Below, one piece after another: positions 15,283 through 24,445 of a stretch of 64,000 bases of DNA. The DNA is from Bacteroidales bacterium. GTDB taxonomy: Bacteria > Bacteroidota > Bacteroidia > Bacteroidales > P3. The first letter of the stretch is position 1; the number at the start of each line of letters is the position of its first letter. A model generated the notes under the pieces. That model was not told where the DNA came from. It did not search any database and saw nothing but the letters and a program-made list of their open reading frames with translations. Both the position numbers and the translations under genes were made by a program. The stretch covers positions 111,159-175,158 of the forward strand of contig JAGCVI010000018.1 in assembly GCA_017962445.1 (NCBI GenBank), given 5' to 3'.

Positions 15283-16569
15283 GTGAAACGAATAGCGATA
15301 CATACTTTGGGGTGCAAACTCAACTATGCAGAGAGCTCCGACCTGCAACGGAAATTTGTTGAGAGGGGCTGGACCGCCGTCGATTTCGACAGTACGGCCG
15401 ACCTGTACGTAATCAACACCTGCACCGTCACTGCCATAGCAGAGAAGAAATGCCGCAACGCCATACGTCAGGCAGTGTCGGCAAACGCCAACGCAATTGT
15501 CGCTGTCATAGGCTGTTTCGCTCAAAACGCAGCCAACGAGATTACCAAGATTGACGGCGTGGACATCATTCTCGGCAATGACAGAAAACACGAGCTGTAC
15601 AAATATGTGGAGCTGATGATGGCCGGCGACAAGACCCCAGGTCATTCCCCCGAAGAGCCAAAAGCGTTCGAACTGTCATATTCACATGCCGACCGCACAC
15701 GCACATTCTTCAAGGTACAGGACGGTTGCGACTACTTCTGCACATACTGCGCCATACCTTTCGCAAGAGGCCGTTCACGCAGCGCGACAATAAACGATAC
15801 CGTCGCCATGGCAAAAGAGATTGCCGCATCGGGAGCCAAGGAGGTAGTCCTGACCGGTGTGAACACAGGCACCTTCGGAAAGCAACACGGCGAGAGTTTT
15901 CTTGGACTGATAAAAGAGCTGGACAAAATAGACGGCATCGAGCGTTACCGCATCTCAAGCATAGAACCGAACCTTCTGACCGACGAAATATTGGAGTTTG
16001 TGGCGAAGTCCCGACATTTCCTGCCCCATTTCCATATACCGTTACAGGCCGGCAGCGACAAAGTGCTGTCAATGATGCACCGACGCTACAACACCGCATT
16101 CTACGCATCGCTGCTTGCCAAGATAAAGACGCTGATGCCCGATGCCTGCATAGCCGCCGACATTATGGCCGGGTTCAACGGCGAGACCGACGAAGAATTC
16201 GACAAAGTATTGGAATTCATTGAATCGCTCCCGATCTCCTATCTGCACGTCTTCACTTTCAGCGAGAGGCCCAACACCGCCGCGCTGCGCATGGAAGGCC
16301 GCATTGACATTCATCACCGCCGCGAACACAGCCGCATACTGCAAACGGTGTCGGACAGGAAAAAACAGGAGTTTTACATGCAAAACCAAGGAACCGTGCG
16401 ACCAGTGCTGTGGGAGAGCGACGTGAAAGACGGCATGATGTACGGCTTCACCGACAACTACATACGTGTCCGCCGTCCGCACAATCCATCGCTGGTGAAC
16501 ACCATAACCGATTTCACACTCACAACATTCATCCCCGACGACGAAGTGTTCGAAGGGAATGAGAATTGA
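15283..16569 (+). CDS. mtaB: tRNA t6A37 methylthiotransferase MtaB
   Basis: A 428-residue radical SAM methylthiotransferase that converts t6A37 to ms2t6A in ANN-decoding tRNAs. The N-terminal UPF0004 cluster cysteines are C11 (GCKLNYAES), C47 and C78, and the radical SAM cluster cysteines are C149, C153 and C156 (GCDYFCTYCAIPFARGRSRS). A TRAM-like C-terminus follows. The GCKLN signature and length fit MtaB rather than MiaB or RimO. The start is GTG at 15283, immediately before KRIAIHTLGCK, and no better in-frame ATG exists. The upstream region is A/T-rich without a clear promoter. Confidence 0.93.
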   Translation: MKRIAIHTLGCKLNYAESSDLQRKFVERGWTAVDFDSTADLYVINTCTVTAIAEKKCRNAIRQAVSANANAIVAVIGCFAQNAANEITKIDGVDIILGNDRKHELYKYVELMMAGDKTPGHSPEEPKAFELSYSHADRTRTFFKVQDGCDYFCTYCAIPFARGRSRSATINDTVAMAKEIAASGAKEVVLTGVNTGTFGKQHGESFLGLIKELDKIDGIERYRISSIEPNLLTDEILEFVAKSRHFLPHFHIPLQAGSDKVLSMMHRRYNTAFYASLLAKIKTLMPDACIAADIMAGFNGETDEEFDKVLEFIESLPISYLHVFTFSERPNTAALRMEGRIDIHHRREHSRILQTVSDRKKQEFYMQNQGTVRPVLWESDVKDGMMYGFTDNYIRVRRPHNPSLVNTITDFTLTTFIPDDEVFEGNEN

Positions 16570-16671
16570 GAAGCCAAACAGAGACACGTTGTCCATAGTC
16601 TTCGTTTCTTACAATTAACCATTTGTTAAAAAAAAGTATTCATCTCATTAATAAAGATTTCTTTTTTTTTG

Positions 16672-16679
16672 TATTTTTG
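16672..16679 (+). promoter_or_regulatory. -7 box for the PurF-like gene
   Basis: TATTTTTG, 52 bp upstream of the ATG at 16732, within an A/T-rich leader. Confidence 0.45.
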
Positions 16680-16731
16680 CAGTTTTAATTAACCAATATA
16701 TACAATTTATCATCTTTAAAAACAAAAAATT

Positions 16732-18174
16732 ATGAGCGGACTATTTGGAGTTGTCACCAAAAATCCATGTGCCACCGACCTTTTCTACGGCACCGATTAC
16801 CATTCACACCTCGGCACACGCCGCGCAGGTCTAAGCACAATCAACAACGGTGCCATGCACCTCAACATCCACAACATCCAGAACTCTTATTTCAGGACCA
16901 AGTTCAGCGAGGACCTTCATGAGATGGAAGGAAACATGGGTATTGGCGTCATCAGCGACACTGACGCACAGCCAATTGCCGTGAACTCGCACCTCGGACG
17001 CTTCTCAGTATGCACAGTGAGTAAAATCAACAACATCGATGAGCTCGAGAAAATGTGCCTCGAACAGCGTCAGCAGTTTACCGAACTGAGCATGGGCGGC
17101 ACCAACCCCACTGAACTTACTGCATTGCTTATCACCCAAGGCAAGGATTTCGCCGATGGAATACGCAATGTCTACCGTCATGTAAAAGGCAGTGTGACAA
17201 TGCTTATCCTCACTCCTCAGGGTATCATCGCCGCACGCGACTATCTGGGACGCACACCGCTGGTCATCGGCCGTCGCGGCACCGACTACGCAGTCGCTTC
17301 AGAGAGCCATTCCTACATCAACCTTGGATTCCAGACAATCAGATATGTCGGACCCGGCGAAGCTGTACTCATCTCCCCCAACGGTCTAACACAGCTCATA
17401 GAGCCTTCTAAGAAAATGCAGATCTGCTCATTCCTTTGGATTTACTACGGCTACCCCATAGCTCAATACGAAGACATCAACGCTGAAGAGGTGCGCTACC
17501 AACTCGGCCTTGCAATGGGAAAGAACGACGACGTGGACGCAGACTACGTCTCGGCAATCCCCGACTCGGGAATCGGTATGGCACTCGGATACTCTGCTGG
17601 AAAAGGCATACCCTACAAACGCGGCGTTCTGAAGTACACCCCCACATGGTCACGCAGTTTCATGCCTGTAAACCAAGAATCGCGTAACCTCGTGGCCAAG
17701 ATGAAACTCATCCCGAGTTCAAAGATGCTTGAAGGCAAGGACGTTGTGTTCTGCGACGACTCCATTGTACGCGGAACCCAACTACGCGACCAGGTGAAGA
17801 TGCTCTACGGTGCAGGTGTGAAACATGTGCATATCCGCATCAGCTGCCCGCCGCTAATCCACGGCTGCACATACATCAACTTCTCGGCATCGAAGACCGA
17901 CATGGAATTGATTGCACGCCGTTGCATAGAAGAGCTTGAAGGCGGCGAAATCCGCAACCTCGAAGCCTATCGCGACAGCACCAGCAAGGAATATGCCGCA
18001 ATGGTTGAGAAGATCCGTGTACATGTCGGTGTCGACACCCTGAAATTCAACAGCCTTGAGACTGTATGCGATGCCATTGGCCTGCCCAAGGAACAGGTTT
18101 GCACGCATTGCTTCGACGGCTCTAGCTACGACATCGGCAAATTCAATTTCGACCAACTTACAATGGATATGTAA
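16732..18174 (+). CDS. PurF-like amidophosphoribosyltransferase homolog lacking the N-terminal Cys nucleophile
   Basis: A 480-residue protein with the PurF layout: an N-terminal Ntn-hydrolase glutaminase-type domain (~1-230), then a type I phosphoribosyltransferase domain with the PRPP loop VVFCDDSIVRGTQL (~337-350). True PurF exposes a Cys nucleophile at its N-terminus (MCG... or after a propeptide). Here the start is MSGLFGVV, with Ser at that place and the next Cys only at residue 13, so glutamine hydrolysis as in PurF is unlikely. It may use ammonia, or have a different role. Genuine PurF would be encoded elsewhere. An exported coiled-coil protein starts 8 bp downstream. Confidence 0.85.
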   Translation: MSGLFGVVTKNPCATDLFYGTDYHSHLGTRRAGLSTINNGAMHLNIHNIQNSYFRTKFSEDLHEMEGNMGIGVISDTDAQPIAVNSHLGRFSVCTVSKINNIDELEKMCLEQRQQFTELSMGGTNPTELTALLITQGKDFADGIRNVYRHVKGSVTMLILTPQGIIAARDYLGRTPLVIGRRGTDYAVASESHSYINLGFQTIRYVGPGEAVLISPNGLTQLIEPSKKMQICSFLWIYYGYPIAQYEDINAEEVRYQLGLAMGKNDDVDADYVSAIPDSGIGMALGYSAGKGIPYKRGVLKYTPTWSRSFMPVNQESRNLVAKMKLIPSSKMLEGKDVVFCDDSIVRGTQLRDQVKMLYGAGVKHVHIRISCPPLIHGCTYINFSASKTDMELIARRCIEELEGGEIRNLEAYRDSTSKEYAAMVEKIRVHVGVDTLKFNSLETVCDAIGLPKEQVCTHCFDGSSYDIGKFNFDQLTMDM

Positions 18175-18182
18175 TCAATTAG

Positions 18183-20036
18183 ATGTCAGTCAAGAACATA
18201 CTTCTTTTCATGATAATGGCTCTTACCGCCACCGCTCAGGCTCAAATCAAGCCTGATGGTGGCGGTAATGGCAATCAGGAGGGTGGCCGCTACCACGCAC
18301 GCGACTTCTGTTCCACCTATCTGGTGGACCAGCGTGTCATGGACAGCGTCGCCAATCTAACGATTATCATGGACAGCCTGCAGGGAGTACAGCCCAACGC
18401 CTACCCCCTGATGGGTCAATGGTGCCGGCAACAGCGTGCCCGTATGTCTCGCATGATAAACAGCCTGACAAACGACTACACCTGGGACGGCGACATGGTA
18501 TGGATTGACTCGACACACTGTATTGTCGACGCAAGAGAATACATAACACGGCTTCAAACAATGATGCCAACAATGCTGGCAGAAGCCGAGAAATACGAAA
18601 GACTGGAACAGGAACGCATCGAGGCCGAACGCATAGCTGCCGAAGAGAGAGCCCGCGCCGAAGCGCTGCGGATACAGCGCGAGAAAGACCTCCGGCTCGA
18701 AGCTATGAAGGACAGCATCAAAGACCTGCACAAGACCATTACAAGCATCTGCGATGCACGCGGTGTGACCGACAAAGCGCGTATCAAAGAGTTGAAAGAC
18801 CTGTTCTACGCCTACCTGGCGGTATACAACCGCTACGACCTGACAAGCAACAAGACCGACAACGCAAGGTTCTCCCAACTTGACGAATTGATAGCATTCC
18901 AGCAGGAAATGGCCGACAGCGTGCTTGGCAGCAATTCGTACCTGCAACGGATTAACGATTTCGGTACCACACTGAAAGCCCGAGCCGGCAAAAACCACAC
19001 CGAAGTCAACCGTTCATACGTCAAGGTTTTCAAGCACAACCAAGTGCCAATCACCTTCAAGAGCATCGCCGAGTATCGCGAATACGTGGGACAGTTGCGC
19101 AACATAATGGATGTGCAGCAAAGCTACCTTAAAGCCATAGAACTCCGCGAGACAATATCACAGAACAGCAACACCATCCAGCACCAGTGCAGCAAAAAAC
19201 ACCGCGATGTCTACGCCGCATATAAAGAAGTGCTTGACGAGATGAACCTTGTGCCTGCCTATACGAGCCTTGCCGAAAGCCGGAAATTCATCGACAGGCT
19301 GAACGACTTCATCAATCTGCAACACGCCTACGACGATGCCATAAAGCGCGTCGATGCCATAGAGTCTCGTGGCGACTCTATAATATTGATATGTGGCAAA
19401 GGACTGCACGACATAGCCCTGGCATACAAAAACCTGATAGCATCGACAGACCTTGTACCGCGTTTCATCAACATGGCCAGTGCCGAGAGCTACAACGCAC
19501 GACTCGACGAATTCGAACGAGTGCAGCAACACTACATTACCGTTGTAGGGATGCGGAAAGAAATCGACAGCCACCGCTCACGCATAATGGAAGCCAAAGG
19601 CACTCCGCGAGCAGTGACATCAGGCTATAAACAGATTGAGAAAAGCACAAACTTCACACCTTTCTTCAGCACCAACGAGACTGGACAGATATTCATTGCC
19701 TCGCTAAATAAATTCATGGCAATACAAGACTTGTTTTCGGAGGTGATTGAGGAAAACAGCCGCATAGAAGCGACAACCAAACAACTGAAAATTGCCTTCA
19801 AGAACTATAACGGCATCCAACGAGCCTACAACAAACTTATGGATTACTGCAAGAAAGAGATTGTAATCCTCGGCGAAAACGACCTGAACAACTACAAGAA
19901 CTATCTCGATGACATAGAAGCCCTGCAGAAGAAATTCACCGACATAGCAGATTCGATGGAGAAAGACGACTACAACCACCGTCTGAAAAAAGAAAGAGAC
20001 ATCGAAAAGATAAAGCTTATCATGGGAATCAGATAA
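18183..20036 (+). CDS. Exported coiled-coil protein of unknown function
   Basis: A 617-residue protein with a signal peptide (MSVKNILLFMIMALTATAQAQ), a Gly-rich stretch (KPDGGGNGNQEGG), then long helical, heptad-like segments rich in Glu, Arg, Lys and Asn. These include a strongly charged segment near 140-180 (AEKYERLEQERIEAERIAAE) and three loosely repeated ~95-residue helical units ending in patterns such as YREYVGQLRNIM, SRKFIDRLNDFINLQ and SYNARLDEFERVQ. No enzymatic motif is seen. It follows the PurF-like gene after 8 bp and may be co-transcribed. I do not recognise the family. Confidence 0.8.
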   Translation: MSVKNILLFMIMALTATAQAQIKPDGGGNGNQEGGRYHARDFCSTYLVDQRVMDSVANLTIIMDSLQGVQPNAYPLMGQWCRQQRARMSRMINSLTNDYTWDGDMVWIDSTHCIVDAREYITRLQTMMPTMLAEAEKYERLEQERIEAERIAAEERARAEALRIQREKDLRLEAMKDSIKDLHKTITSICDARGVTDKARIKELKDLFYAYLAVYNRYDLTSNKTDNARFSQLDELIAFQQEMADSVLGSNSYLQRINDFGTTLKARAGKNHTEVNRSYVKVFKHNQVPITFKSIAEYREYVGQLRNIMDVQQSYLKAIELRETISQNSNTIQHQCSKKHRDVYAAYKEVLDEMNLVPAYTSLAESRKFIDRLNDFINLQHAYDDAIKRVDAIESRGDSIILICGKGLHDIALAYKNLIASTDLVPRFINMASAESYNARLDEFERVQQHYITVVGMRKEIDSHRSRIMEAKGTPRAVTSGYKQIEKSTNFTPFFSTNETGQIFIASLNKFMAIQDLFSEVIEENSRIEATTKQLKIAFKNYNGIQRAYNKLMDYCKKEIVILGENDLNNYKNYLDDIEALQKKFTDIADSMEKDDYNHRLKKERDIEKIKLIMGIR

Positions 20037-20116
20037 AGCATAGTAGACAAACACCTCATTCGAGATTCCCAAATGTTAAATTATTTAATTTTTACAATAA
20101 TTTAATAAAAAAAACG

Positions 20117-20124
20117 TATCTTTG
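20117..20124 (+). promoter_or_regulatory. -7 box for the small beta-barrel gene
   Basis: TATCTTTG in an A/T-rich leader about 98 bp upstream of the ATG at 20222. Confidence 0.45.
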
Positions 20125-20221
20125 CAAAAGGATAACGTTTAAGACCATTATGGTCAAACAGACAATATAAACTATAAATCAAGAAATTAAATTATTATTA
20201 ACCAACTAAAATTAATCGTTT

Positions 20222-20692
20222 ATGAAGAAATTATTCTTAGTTATCGCAGCCGTTTTCGCAATGGCAGCAACAGCAAACGCACAGGACAATGCACTTGGTG
20301 TACGTGTTGGTGGCGGTCAGGGCTACGGCGCTGAACTCTCATGGCAGCATGGTCTCGGTGGCAACCGCCTCGAATTTGACCTTGGCTGGGGTAGCGGCGA
20401 CCATCACACCGACTTCAGTCTGTCTGGTATCTATCAGTGGACCGGTGACATCGGAAGCGGCTTCGGCTGGTACGCCGGTGTTGGCGCACGCATTTGCTAC
20501 TGGAGCTGGGAAGCTGGTCACGACAGTGACAGCGACATCGCTCTTGCTCTTGCAGGCCAGGCTGGTATCGAGTACAAATTCGATGCAATTCCTATTCAGC
20601 TATCACTCGACATCCGTCCGTGCTTCTTCCTCATCCCCGAAACAGAATTCCACTGGGGTGACATTGCACTCGGCATACGCTACTGCTTCTAA
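20222..20692 (+). CDS. Small outer-membrane beta-barrel protein
   Basis: A 156-residue protein with signal peptide (MKKLFLVIAAVFAMAATANAQ) and alternating amphipathic strands separated by short Gly/Asp turns (ALGVRVGGGQGYGAELSWQH, RLEFDLGWGS, FGWYAGVGARICYW, ALAGQAGIEYKF, IALGIRYCF). It ends in an aromatic residue, as outer-membrane barrels do. Its size suggests an eight-stranded barrel. The long leader and the strong terminator right after it indicate a monocistronic gene. Function unknown. Confidence 0.85.
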   Translation: MKKLFLVIAAVFAMAATANAQDNALGVRVGGGQGYGAELSWQHGLGGNRLEFDLGWGSGDHHTDFSLSGIYQWTGDIGSGFGWYAGVGARICYWSWEAGHDSDSDIALALAGQAGIEYKFDAIPIQLSLDIRPCFFLIPETEFHWGDIALGIRYCF

Positions 20693-20710
20693 TAAAGCAA
20701 TAACACAAAT

Positions 20711-20743
20711 AAAAAAGCCTGCGCGTCGCGCAGGCTTTTTTTT
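20711..20743. terminator. Bidirectional intrinsic terminator
   Basis: A perfect 10-bp GC-rich stem (AGCCTGCGCG/CGCGCAGGCT, 20716-20736) flanked by A6 on the left and T8 on the right. It serves both the beta-barrel gene and the convergent pta. Confidence 0.9.
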
Positions 20744-20758
20744 GTCATTAGATGAACC

Positions 20759-21766
20759 TTATTTCTTGGCGGCAGCCTGTGTGGCGGTGATGGCCACAAC
20801 ATTGACCACATCCTCGACCGAGCAGCCGCGGCTGAGGTCGTTGATTGGGGCGGCCATGCCCTGCATGACGGGGCCAATAGCCTCAGCACCAGCCAAACGC
20901 TGGACCAGCTTGTAGCAGATGTTGCCACTCTGAAGGTCGGGGAAGACAAGCACGTTAGCCTTGCCAGCAATGTCGCTGCCAGGAGCCTTGGAGGCACCGA
21001 CTTTGGGAACGATGGCAGCATCAGCCTGCAGTTCGCCGTCGAGTCTGACGGTCGGGTCGAGCTGATGGGCAACCTTGGTAGCCTCGATAACCTTGTCGAC
21101 AAGTTCGTGCTTTGCGCTGCCCTTTGTCGAGAAGCTGAGGATTGCCACGCGGGGCTCCTCAAAGCCAGCAATAGCCTTGGCGGTCTGAGCCGAAACAACG
21201 GCAATCTGACCCAATTCCTCGGCTGTCGGGCACGGGGTGGCGGCACAATCGGCAAAGACCATCAGACCATCCTCGCCATAAGTCTTGTCTTTCAACACCA
21301 TAATGAAAGCACCGCTGACCACGCTGACGCCCGGTAAAGTCTTAACAACCTGGAAGGCAGGACGCAGCACATCGCCAGTGGCGTTGCGGGCACCGGCAAC
21401 TTCGCCGTCGGCATCGCCGTTCTTGATAAGAAGAGTGGCAAGATAGAGCGGATCCTCGACCAGGCGCATAGCCTCGTCCATCTGCATGCCCTTCTTCTTG
21501 CGGATCTCGCACAGCATCTCAGCATAAAACTGTTTCTTGGCATGAGTTACAGGGTCGATAATGGTGGCCTTGTCAATGTTTGTCAAGCCCCACTGCGAAG
21601 CAAGACCTTTGATTTCTTGTTCGTTACCAAGCAGAATCAGACGGGCAATACCTTCTTTTAAGATGATATCAGCCGCCTTGAGGGTTCTTTCCTCGGTACC
21701 TTCGGCCAAGACAATGCACTTGTTGGCTTCTTTCGCCTTGGCTCTGATTTGTTCCATTAATGTCAT
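20759..21766 (-). CDS. pta: Phosphate acetyltransferase
   Basis: A 335-residue Pta of the short form that consists of only the PTA_PTB domain. It interconverts acetyl-CoA and acetyl phosphate for acetate production and ATP gain. The N-terminus MTLMEQIRAKAKEANKCIVLAEGTEERTLKAADII is typical of the family, as are the internal PLYLATLLI, GDVLRPAFQVVKTLPG and DGELQADAAIVP stretches. Acetate kinase is not adjacent in this window. The gene is divergent from glyS with its own promoter and shares a terminator with the upstream barrel gene. Confidence 0.95.
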   Translation of the reverse strand: MTLMEQIRAKAKEANKCIVLAEGTEERTLKAADIILKEGIARLILLGNEQEIKGLASQWGLTNIDKATIIDPVTHAKKQFYAEMLCEIRKKKGMQMDEAMRLVEDPLYLATLLIKNGDADGEVAGARNATGDVLRPAFQVVKTLPGVSVVSGAFIMVLKDKTYGEDGLMVFADCAATPCPTAEELGQIAVVSAQTAKAIAGFEEPRVAILSFSTKGSAKHELVDKVIEATKVAHQLDPTVRLDGELQADAAIVPKVGASKAPGSDIAGKANVLVFPDLQSGNICYKLVQRLAGAEAIGPVMQGMAAPINDLSRGCSVEDVVNVVAITATQAAAKK

Positions 21767-21836
21767 AGTCAGTATGTAGTTTTAAAGTTTTGTATTCCTA
21801 TCGGTTAATAATGAAGACTATATTTATAAGGAAATA

Positions 21837-21868
21837 CAAAAATACAAATTAATCGCAATCCAAGCAAA
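21837..21868 (-). promoter_or_regulatory. Promoter of pta
   Basis: Minus-strand TTTG (21865-21868), 20 nt, TATTTTTG (21837-21844), about 70 bp before the start codon at 21766. It overlaps the divergent glyS promoter region. Confidence 0.5.
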
Positions 21869-21876
21869 AAAAATCG

Positions 21877-21884
21877 TAATTTTG
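21877..21884 (+). promoter_or_regulatory. -7 box for glyS
   Basis: TAATTTTG, 36 bp upstream of the ATG at 21921. Confidence 0.45.
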
Positions 21885-21920
21885 TGATTCACTTCTGAAA
21901 TAGTAAAACAACAATATATT

Positions 21921-23435
21921 ATGGCAAATCAAGAAGATATGTTCAAAAAAGTCGTTTCCCACGCAAAGGAATACGGCTTCATTTTCCCTTCGAGCGAGAT
22001 TTATGACGGCCTCGGTGCCGTATACGACTACGGCCAACTGGGCACCGAACTGAAAAACAACATAAAACAATACTGGTGGAAAGCGATGGTCCAGATGCAT
22101 GAAAACATCGTCGGCATCGACAGCGCAATATTCATGCACCCACGCATCTGGAAAGCCTCCGGCCATGTCGACGCTTTCAACGATCCTCTGATTGACAACA
22201 AGGACTCAAAGAAACGCTACCGCTCCGATGTCCTAATCGAGGACCATATAGCCAAAATCGAGGAAAAGATTGAAAAAGAATGTGAGAAGGCTCACAAACG
22301 TTTCGGCGATGCCTTCGACCGCCAGCAGTTTGTCACCACCAACGCCCGCGTTCTGGAACACCAGAAACAGATTGATGAAATCCACGCCAAATATGCAGAG
22401 CTGATGAACGCCAACGACCTGGCAGGCCTCAAGCAACTCATCCTCGACCTTGGAATAGTCTGCCCCGTCAGCGGCACACGCAACTGGACCGATGTGCGTC
22501 AGTTCAACCTGATGTTCGCCACCAAGATGGGCAGCGTCATCGACGACAGCGACACCTTATATCTGCGTCCTGAGACAGCACAGGGAATCTTTGTCAACTT
22601 CCTCAACGTGCAGAAGAGCGGACGTATGAAGATTCCTTTCGGCATTGCCCAGATAGGCAAGGCTTTCCGCAACGAGATTGTCGCTCGCCAGTTCATCTTC
22701 CGCATGCGTGAGTTCGAACAGATGGAGATGCAGTTCTTTGTGCGCCCCGGAACCGAACTCGAATGGTTCAAGCATTGGAAAGAAGAGCGCCTGCAATGGC
22801 ACCTCTCGCTCGGCATACCGGCAGAGAACTACCGCTACCACGATCACGAGAAGCTGGCACACTACGCCAACGCAGCCACCGATATCGAATTCAAGTTCCC
22901 ATTCGGTTTCAAGGAACTCGAAGGTATACACAGCCGCACCGATTTCGACCTCAGCCGTCACAGCGAATTCAGCGGCAAGAAGCTGCAGTACTTCGACAGC
23001 GAACTCAACGAGAGCTACACTCCATACGTCATCGAGACCTCTATCGGTGTGGACCGCACATTCCTGGCTATTTTCAGCCACGGACTGAAAGACGAGACCC
23101 TCGAAGACGGCTCGGTACGTACCGTGCTCAGCCTGCCGCGCAAGCTGGCTCCATACAAAGCCGCCGTGCTACCGCTGGTGAAGAAAGATGGTCTGCCTGA
23201 GAAAGCGCGCGAAATACAACACCTGCTGATGCCCGACATGATGGTTCAGTACGACGAAAAGGATGCCATCGGCCGCCGCTACCGCCGCCAGGATGCAATC
23301 GGCACCCCATTCTGCATCACAGTCGACAATGATACCCTCAGCGACAACGCCGTCACCGTCCGTGACCGCGACACGATGAAACAGGAACGCATCAGCATTG
23401 AGCAACTGCCGACATTCCTCAAGAGCAATCTCTAA
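21921..23435 (+). CDS. glyS: Glycine--tRNA ligase (dimeric type)
   Basis: A 504-residue class II aminoacyl-tRNA synthetase of the alpha2 type that charges tRNA-Gly. Seen are the N-terminal DMFKKVVSHAKEYGFIFPSSEIYDG, motif 2-like FRNEIVARQFIFRMREFEQMEMQFF, motif 3-like IETSIGVDRTFLAI, and a C-terminal anticodon-binding domain (LAPYKAAVLPLVKKDGLPEKA). Length is normal. A strong hairpin terminator follows. The gene is convergent with lplA. Confidence 0.96.
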   Translation: MANQEDMFKKVVSHAKEYGFIFPSSEIYDGLGAVYDYGQLGTELKNNIKQYWWKAMVQMHENIVGIDSAIFMHPRIWKASGHVDAFNDPLIDNKDSKKRYRSDVLIEDHIAKIEEKIEKECEKAHKRFGDAFDRQQFVTTNARVLEHQKQIDEIHAKYAELMNANDLAGLKQLILDLGIVCPVSGTRNWTDVRQFNLMFATKMGSVIDDSDTLYLRPETAQGIFVNFLNVQKSGRMKIPFGIAQIGKAFRNEIVARQFIFRMREFEQMEMQFFVRPGTELEWFKHWKEERLQWHLSLGIPAENYRYHDHEKLAHYANAATDIEFKFPFGFKELEGIHSRTDFDLSRHSEFSGKKLQYFDSELNESYTPYVIETSIGVDRTFLAIFSHGLKDETLEDGSVRTVLSLPRKLAPYKAAVLPLVKKDGLPEKAREIQHLLMPDMMVQYDEKDAIGRRYRRQDAIGTPFCITVDNDTLSDNAVTVRDRDTMKQERISIEQLPTFLKSNL

Positions 23436-23455
23436 TAATAGAAATACAAGACTGT

Positions 23456-23490
23456 GAAGCGAGGTCCATTTGAATGGGCCTCGCTTCTTT
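23456..23490. terminator. Terminator between glyS and lplA
   Basis: GAAGCGAGG (23456-23464) pairs with CCTCGCTTC (23479-23487), extended by TCCA/TGGG, followed by T residues. It serves glyS and probably also the convergent lplA. Confidence 0.85.
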
Positions 23491-23491
23491 A

Positions 23492-24445
23492 TTAGTTATA
23501 AACGAGGGAGAAAATATCCTTCAAAACAGGATTATCACTTTGTGGCGCGACACTGGTTGTAGCTCCAATCAGCATACGACGGGCATCGTCAAGGGCGGAG
23601 AGGTCGAGGGCATCGGAGGCAATCTGTACATCGGTGATAACGTCTTGCGCTTCATCGACAGTTAGGGCAATCTCCACCCCTCCCCAATCAAACTGGCCAC
23701 TACGCTGTGCAGTAAATGTGCGCCAGCGACCATATTTCCACTCGTCGGAAGCAAAAACGTCGTGAAGTGCGCGAACTTCAGGGCACTTCATTATTTCAGC
23801 AAAATTCAAATATTCATAATTACCAGAATATTCCGACGTGAAAGCTTCACACAGGCGCGGTGTCAAACTCTCGGCTGTTATTTCTGGATTCAATTCTGAA
23901 AGATTCACAACACGGCTTCGCACCGAAGCGACACCATGTTTTTGCAGTTTGGCAGGCTTGGGTCGCAAATAACGCTGTAGGTCGTCCATATTGCCCTTTA
24001 TCAACAGCGTGCCATGGTGCAAATCATTGACACGTCCTTTGGAGAAAGCGTTGCCGGAAAACTTACGTCCTTCCGCCAGGATGTCATTACGTCCGCTTAG
24101 TTCTGTATGCAGTCCGAAACTCTCGACAGCGCGCTGAATCACCGAGAACTGGCGAGTCAGATTGTATTGTTCCTTTGGAACGATGAACGAGAAATTGATA
24201 TTGCCATCGTCATGGTATACGGCACCTCCGCCCGTCTTGCGACGCATAAGAAAGCCTCCTTCAGACTCCAAAGTCTCAACGTTGCATTCGCTGAAAGGAT
24301 TTTGGTTCTGGCCTATGACCACAGTGCGGCGGTTTCGCCAAAGATAGAAAGTCACAGACCGAGAGTTACCCAATAGATAATTCTCAACAGCGATATTCCA
24401 ATAAGGATTGGTCTGGTCGCTTATCAACAGATTCATAGGATACAT
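23492..24445 (-). CDS. lplA: Lipoate--protein ligase A
   Basis: A 317-residue enzyme that activates free lipoate with ATP and attaches it to lipoyl domains of 2-oxoacid dehydrogenases or GcvH. Diagnostic motifs are the RRKTGGGAVYHD substrate loop, GRNDILAEGRKFSGNAF and the HHGTLLIKGNMDDL segment. A C-terminal accessory domain follows. It begins immediately after the stop of the porQ-like gene (24446), so the two are translationally adjacent in one operon. A second in-frame ATG lies at 24436. Confidence 0.94.
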   Translation of the reverse strand: MYPMNLLISDQTNPYWNIAVENYLLGNSRSVTFYLWRNRRTVVIGQNQNPFSECNVETLESEGGFLMRRKTGGGAVYHDDGNINFSFIVPKEQYNLTRQFSVIQRAVESFGLHTELSGRNDILAEGRKFSGNAFSKGRVNDLHHGTLLIKGNMDDLQRYLRPKPAKLQKHGVASVRSRVVNLSELNPEITAESLTPRLCEAFTSEYSGNYEYLNFAEIMKCPEVRALHDVFASDEWKYGRWRTFTAQRSGQFDWGGVEIALTVDEAQDVITDVQIASDALDLSALDDARRMLIGATTSVAPQSDNPVLKDIFSLVYN

